Below are positions 59,671 through 64,000 of a stretch of DNA of 64,000 nt, piece after piece (within the stretch, counting starts at the first letter, position 1; the number at the start of each line of letters is the position of its first letter). Both the position numbers and the translations under genes were made by a program. The stretch is from a virus. Where the stretch lies: the IMG/VR virus record IMGVR_UViG_3300037882_002640, positions 30,811 to 94,810 of that record; one strand, given 5' to 3'. Under the pieces are notes generated by a model. That model was not told the origin of the DNA. It ran no database searches and saw only the letters and a list, made by a program, of their open reading frames with translations.

Positions 59671-61927
59671 AGAGAAGTCAAAAAACGATTTTGAGTGGGC
59701 TAAGAAGACAATTGACGCTATCATAGCCACATCTCCAGATCAAAACAAGGACATTCATAGAATGAAGTCCAACTACCAGCTGTATAACAATCAACTTAAC
59801 CAACAAGATTTCGAGAGGGAATGTAATCCTTTAAATATTGATGTTGGCCAGTTTAAAGATACAATACAGCCTTACAATAAGACATACAATAAGATTCAGG
59901 TACTACTATCTGAAGAACTATCTCGTCCCTTCGTGTTTAAGACTCTACTAGTTAACGCTGATGGGGTTAAATCTAAACTGATGTATCGGGACAATCTCCT
60001 AAAGACTTATATACAAAATAAGGTATCTAATACTATTAGGGGATTGTATGGAGAGCAGGCAGAGGAAGAGGGTATGATGCCTGAAGAAATTAATAAGTAC
60101 ATGAAGTATACTTTCCTGGATGCTAAGGAAGTTACTGCAAACAGGATAATGGAATACTTATGGAAGAAATTAAGTATAGATGGATTAAAGAATGAGTCCT
60201 TTAAACATGGACTAATCTCAGGAGTTGAGTTATGCTATGTAGGCAGAAAGGATGATGATCCTTATGTGTCTATATTAAATCCCTTAAACACCTTCTACTA
60301 TAAATCTGAGGAGACTCGTTATGTGCAGGATGGATTATATGCTGGGTATAGAACTACCTTATCTAACTATGAAATACTAGATAGGTATGGAATGTATCTT
60401 AGTGACGAGGATAAGAGGAGTTTAGAGGATAAATTCCCGACAGGTAACTATATTGGTAACGAGATGAAGTACCCTGAAGGGGTAAGACTGTATGATTACA
60501 ATACCTACCAGACATACACTGATGGTAACGATGAGGTAAGCTCCCAAACTGTTGTGCATGTAGAGTGGAGATCAGCTCGAAAGGTAGGATTCCTATCATG
60601 GGAAAATGAGTTTGGTGACCCTGAGCAAATGATAGTTTCAGAAGACACTGCTATACCCCCACATGCTGAGACTAAGATGGTGACTAAGAAATATGGTAGG
60701 AAATGTAAGTACTACTACTTTGATGGTTATTCCCTCTACTTTGACTATGTTCCAGAGATATGGACTGGTATAAAAATAGGTAGCGAGATTTATTGTAAGA
60801 TTGGACCAAAAGAGGATCAATTCAGATCTATGGACAACCCTTACGACGTTAAGTTAGGATACCATGGTATTGCTTATTCCTCTTTGAACGCACCTAACAT
60901 ATCCCTTATGGATAGAATGAAGCCATTCCAGTATCTATACTTCATTGTTATGCACAAACTTAAGAAGTTAATTGCTAGAGATGAAGGTATGGTATATAAG
61001 TTTGATTACTCAATGGTTGATCCTAAACTAGGTATTGAGAAGACACTATATTACATCAAAGAAATGGGTATAGATATCTATAACTCTTTACAGAACGCAG
61101 ACCAACCTGGAAGTGGCCAACGAGGAGTAGTAACTCAAGCAGTTAATATGTCTAATATGCAATATATTATGTCATATGTTAATCTACTTGCATCTATTGA
61201 CCAGCAGATTTCAGATGTAGCTGGTGTATCTCGACAGAAAGAAGGGCAAATGGTTGCTAATGAAGCAGTTGGCAATAACCAAGCAGCAATCCAGATGTCA
61301 TCTTTAGTAACTGAGATATACTTCCATATTCATTACTCTATGTGGGGTGAGGTACTGACCTCCCTATTGAATACAGCCTCATCTTGCTACCAAGGAAAGC
61401 ATGTTGTAAAGCAGTTTATATTGGACGATTTAAGCATTGGGAGTCTGGAAGTAAGCCCAGGCGATTTGATTAATTCTGATTTTGGAATATTTGTATCTTC
61501 CTCTATTAAGGATAACAATATGTTTAAGTCCTTACAAGGAATAGCAGCTGACTTGATTCGCTCAACAAGAGCATCATTCTCAGACTTGATTTCTCTGTAT
61601 ACTTCTACGTCTTCTGAGGAACTTAAGAATACTATAATTGCATCTGAAGAGAAAACTAATGCTCAAGCACAGCAATCTCAACAAGCACAGATTCAAGCTC
61701 AATTACAAGTAGAAGAATCCAAAAAACAAACTCAGCTGGAACTTGCCAATATCGCTGCTGAAACTAAAATTAAGGTTGCAGAAATTGGAAGTTTTGCTCG
61801 ACAGATGGACCAAGATGTGAACGATAATAATGTGCCAGACCAGCTAGAGTTGGAGAAATTAAGGGTCAATACTAGGCTAAAAGAAAGAGAGCTTGATATC
61901 AAAGAGAAAGCTTTAAATAAAAAATAG
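59636..61927 (+). CDS. Portal protein
   Basis: 763 aa from ATG 59636 (MWDLPKQRLSFKEK; an ATG at 59600 would overlap TerL by 71 nt instead of 35). Portal traits: long helical N-terminal part with QLNQQDFERECNPLNIDVGQ, a central domain SVLNPLNTFYYKSEE-like, a SDVAGVSRQKEGQM crown region and a long Gln/Lys-rich coiled-coil C-terminus (AQAQQSQQAQIQAQLQVEE). Position right after TerL supports it. Role: dodecameric channel for DNA. Stop TAG. Confidence 0.88.
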   Translation: MWDLPKQRLSFKEKSKNDFEWAKKTIDAIIATSPDQNKDIHRMKSNYQLYNNQLNQQDFERECNPLNIDVGQFKDTIQPYNKTYNKIQVLLSEELSRPFVFKTLLVNADGVKSKLMYRDNLLKTYIQNKVSNTIRGLYGEQAEEEGMMPEEINKYMKYTFLDAKEVTANRIMEYLWKKLSIDGLKNESFKHGLISGVELCYVGRKDDDPYVSILNPLNTFYYKSEETRYVQDGLYAGYRTTLSNYEILDRYGMYLSDEDKRSLEDKFPTGNYIGNEMKYPEGVRLYDYNTYQTYTDGNDEVSSQTVVHVEWRSARKVGFLSWENEFGDPEQMIVSEDTAIPPHAETKMVTKKYGRKCKYYYFDGYSLYFDYVPEIWTGIKIGSEIYCKIGPKEDQFRSMDNPYDVKLGYHGIAYSSLNAPNISLMDRMKPFQYLYFIVMHKLKKLIARDEGMVYKFDYSMVDPKLGIEKTLYYIKEMGIDIYNSLQNADQPGSGQRGVVTQAVNMSNMQYIMSYVNLLASIDQQISDVAGVSRQKEGQMVANEAVGNNQAAIQMSSLVTEIYFHIHYSMWGEVLTSLLNTASSCYQGKHVVKQFILDDLSIGSLEVSPGDLINSDFGIFVSSSIKDNNMFKSLQGIAADLIRSTRASFSDLISLYTSTSSEELKNTIIASEEKTNAQAQQSQQAQIQAQLQVEESKKQTQLELANIAAETKIKVAEIGSFARQMDQDVNDNNVPDQLELEKLRVNTRLKERELDIKEKALNKK

Positions 61928-61980
61928 GCTATACCCCATTTAGGTATAGTTAGATATAACAATTCATTAACAATAAATTT

Positions 61981-62925
61981 ATGGAAGAATTAGAAGATCT
62001 GTTCTCTACAGAGGTAGATAACGAAGATATTGATGGCGAGGGTACGGACCCTATTATAACAGATCCACCTGCTGAAGGTGGTGAGGGTACTGGTAAGGAA
62101 GAAGACCCAGTCGCTAAATATTTAGTAGAATTAGGCATATTAGATGAGGACGAAGACCTGTCTGATTTAGAGGTAGCTATAAAATCATCGAAAGATAAAG
62201 CAGATAACAAAGCTGTAGAGGCGCTACTCTCGAGATTACCAGAAGACTTTAAGCCTCTATTGGAATATGGTTTAAATGGTGGTGCTTCGCTTCAAGAATA
62301 CCTTCAAGCAAACGCACCAATTGATTACGATAAGTTAGACTTAGACGATGAGAATGTTCAGAACTCAGTCATGTTCAACTACTATAAGCAAACATCAAAA
62401 TACTCTGACGAGAAGATTGAAAAACTTATAGCAAGGTTGAAAGACGCAGATGCTCTAAAAGAGACTGCTGAGGAGACTGTAGCTGAACTCAAACAGATTC
62501 GTGAGGAAGCTAAAAGTAAGCTAATTGATGACCAGAAAAAACAACACGCTGATTATCTAAAGGAAGTAGCTAAAGAAACTGAAAGGTTTGAAAAATCTTT
62601 TGAGGAGTACAAAGCTCCTGCAGATAGGAAAGAGAAAATACAAAAAATGTTTACGGTAGGAAAAGATAACAAAGTTCCATTCAATGATACCATGAACACT
62701 ATACGCTCTAACTACGATCACCTCTTACAATTATCTGATTTACTTTTAGATTATGACCCTAAGAAAGGTTTCAACATGGATCGCTTTATAAAAAAAGCAC
62801 AAACAGAAAAGGTTAGTAATCTAAGAAATATTCTGGAAGAGAGGATTCAAAATTCAAAACCTGGTGGAGAGGGTCGACCCACCAAAGAAAATAACTTCGA
62901 CTTTGAAAAATTCATATCCCTATAA
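61981..62925 (+). CDS. Acidic scaffold-like head protein
   Basis: 314 aa. Very acidic, Gly/Glu-rich N-terminus (EDLFSTEVDNEDIDGEGTDP), then helical charged segments (ALKETAEETVAELKQIREEAK, KEVAKETERFEKSFEEYK), ending with a Gly/Pro linker and FDFEKFISL. Location between portal and capsid gene and the composition match scaffold proteins. Stop TAA 2 nt before the capsid start. Confidence 0.75.
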   Translation: MEELEDLFSTEVDNEDIDGEGTDPIITDPPAEGGEGTGKEEDPVAKYLVELGILDEDEDLSDLEVAIKSSKDKADNKAVEALLSRLPEDFKPLLEYGLNGGASLQEYLQANAPIDYDKLDLDDENVQNSVMFNYYKQTSKYSDEKIEKLIARLKDADALKETAEETVAELKQIREEAKSKLIDDQKKQHADYLKEVAKETERFEKSFEEYKAPADRKEKIQKMFTVGKDNKVPFNDTMNTIRSNYDHLLQLSDLLLDYDPKKGFNMDRFIKKAQTEKVSNLRNILEERIQNSKPGGEGRPTKENNFDFEKFISL

Positions 62926-62927
62926 AA

Positions 62928-64000
62928 ATGGCAACTCCACAAAGTTCACTTATAATTAAAAGATGGGAAGGTTTTGGCGGTAATTTCGTTGATGCTGACT
63001 ACTTAGGTCACTCATACGAAGCTTCCAAACCTTATGTGTTCGAGAACACACTCATGAAACTGTACTCATCTAAATCACGTTTCTTCACAGGCGGCAAACT
63101 TCTCCAGCAAATGCTTGGTAGTACTTCTGCTGGTATGAAGGAAATTGATACTGATATATTCCGTTGGAAACTTCAAGGCGCTGAGCACAAGTCTGCTCGT
63201 GTAGTAGAAGTGGTAGAAACATCTACAGCTCCAGGTCTTGGCTTGACTACATTCCGTATTAAGCTTGACCTTAACTACTTCGCTCGTCCTGACGTTCTTA
63301 TGGGCGAAGACAATGAATATCCTTTGGAGATCGTAAATGGTCCAATCCCTGATGGTACTGGTTATGTTTATGAAGTACGCATCCAAGGCGATAGCCCATC
63401 TGTATTCCTTCCTGTTTCTGAAATTCAACTTGGTCGTCGTTTCGATAAAGTTTGGACTTCAGTATCTAGCGAGCATAACGAAGAGTATGGTACCCAACAG
63501 GCTCCTGCATCCTTAATGCTTGAGAACCAACTTGGCTACTTCGCTCAAAAACTTAGTGTAACTGACAAAGCCCTCCGTACTGATGGCCGCTTGGGTCTTG
63601 ATTTCATCATGACTGACGGCGCTGGCAAGCAAACTAAAATCAGCAAGTTCATCCCTTATTACGAGGCTCGTATGCAAGAAGAACTTTACAATTCTGTAGA
63701 GGCTCAACTTGTTTATGGTAAAAAGCAAACTCGTCCAGGTTCACAAGGTTATGTACTCCGCACAGGTATGGGTCTTCGCGAGCAGTTGAAAGACTCTTGG
63801 ACTTCTTACTACTCTGGCGCACTTACTGTTAATCTTCTTCGTGACTACCTCATGGATATCTTCTTCACACGTGAGAACGAATCTAATCGTGTAGTTCGCA
63901 TGATGACTGGTACACTTGGTTCACTCCTGTTCCACCAAGCACTTTCTAACTTGGCTAATGGTTTCTTGACTGTAGATACACATCACATCAAGTCTATTGG
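62928..64000 (+). CDS. Major capsid protein, 3' end cut by window edge
   Basis: Open from ATG 62928 to the window end, 357 codons so far. Begins MATPQSSLIIKRWEGF; contains FRWKLQGAEHKSARVVEVVE, LNYFARPDVLMGEDNEYPLEI, FLPVSEIQLGRRFDKVW and SEHNEEYGTQQAPASLMLENQLGYF-like segments characteristic of crAss-like HK97-fold capsid proteins. Arg codons are almost all CGT/CGC, unlike the AGA/AGG of neighbours, consistent with very high expression. Confidence 0.9.
   Translation, partial: MATPQSSLIIKRWEGFGGNFVDADYLGHSYEASKPYVFENTLMKLYSSKSRFFTGGKLLQQMLGSTSAGMKEIDTDIFRWKLQGAEHKSARVVEVVETSTAPGLGLTTFRIKLDLNYFARPDVLMGEDNEYPLEIVNGPIPDGTGYVYEVRIQGDSPSVFLPVSEIQLGRRFDKVWTSVSSEHNEEYGTQQAPASLMLENQLGYFAQKLSVTDKALRTDGRLGLDFIMTDGAGKQTKISKFIPYYEARMQEELYNSVEAQLVYGKKQTRPGSQGYVLRTGMGLREQLKDSWTSYYSGALTVNLLRDYLMDIFFTRENESNRVVRMMTGTLGSLLFHQALSNLANGFLTVDTHHIKSI

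Noticed and set aside
1-64000. CRISPR array, insertion sequence or integrase
   Set aside because: No regularly spaced repeats, terminal inverted repeats with transposase, or recombinase motifs were seen.

Overview
This window looks like part of a large crAss-like tailed phage (Crassvirales-type) that infects a member of the Bacteroidota. The assignment rests on gene content and order: a giant DFDxD-type virion RNA polymerase followed by a second giant protein; a left-facing replication block (PolA-type polymerase, DnaB-like and SF2 helicases, RecA-like ATPase, TOPRIM primase, PD-(D/E)XK nucleases); and a right-facing TerL, portal, acidic scaffold-like protein and major capsid protein. Host clues are promoters of the TAnnTTTG type, the absence of Shine-Dalgarno motifs (starts sit behind A/T-rich contexts such as TTTAATTATG), and Bacteroidota-style lipoproteins.

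Layout. 1-11.07 kb (+): end of the giant RNA polymerase gene (cut by the left edge) and a second giant protein carrying an HExxH zincin motif and a PD-(D/E)XK motif. A perfect bidirectional hairpin at 11.09 kb separates this from a long leftward region. 11.2-14.5 kb (-): small membrane and unknown proteins. 14.5-28.7 kb (-): replication and recombination core plus an M15 peptidase. 28.7-37.1 kb (-): accessory proteins including a lipoprotein with a LysM-like end, a membrane AAA+ ATPase, a VWA protein and a MoxR/CobS-like AAA+ ATPase. 37.2-49.9 kb (-): many small proteins, lipoproteins, a GH24 lysozyme, a dsRBD-like protein, several tRNAs or tRNA-like genes (some strangely built), and noncoding structured stretches. 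About 49.9-50.07 kb is a divergent promoter region with tandem repeats. 50.07-53.04 kb (+): small overlapping unknown genes. 53.06-53.70 kb: a promoter and about 600 nt of noncoding, apparently structured sequence. 53.7-64 kb (+): a helix-turn-helix-like protein, an HU/IHF-like protein, a GroES-like and a GroEL-like chaperonin, TerL, portal, scaffold-like protein and major capsid protein (cut by the right edge).

The most striking property is genetic-code behaviour. Fourteen in-frame TGA codons interrupt eleven leftward genes, all between 14.5 and 28.7 kb, and reading TGA as tryptophan restores complete, recognisable enzymes (primase, DnaB-like helicase, RecA-like ATPase, SF2 helicase, PolA, endonuclease I, PD-(D/E)XK nuclease, M15 peptidase). 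On the same strand outside that block TGA behaves as an ordinary stop, repeatedly in ATGA/GTGA overlaps or directly before terminators. The rightward genes avoid TGA both as stop and as sense codon. A malformed tRNA at 44.3 kb has an enlarged anticodon loop containing UCA and is a weak candidate for the suppressor.

Functional reading (inference): the virion polymerase would transcribe early leftward genes; the replication core may need UGA decoding, which could delay or gate replication; the rightward module builds heads with help from a phage-encoded chaperonin pair; lysozyme and M15 peptidase serve lysis or entry.
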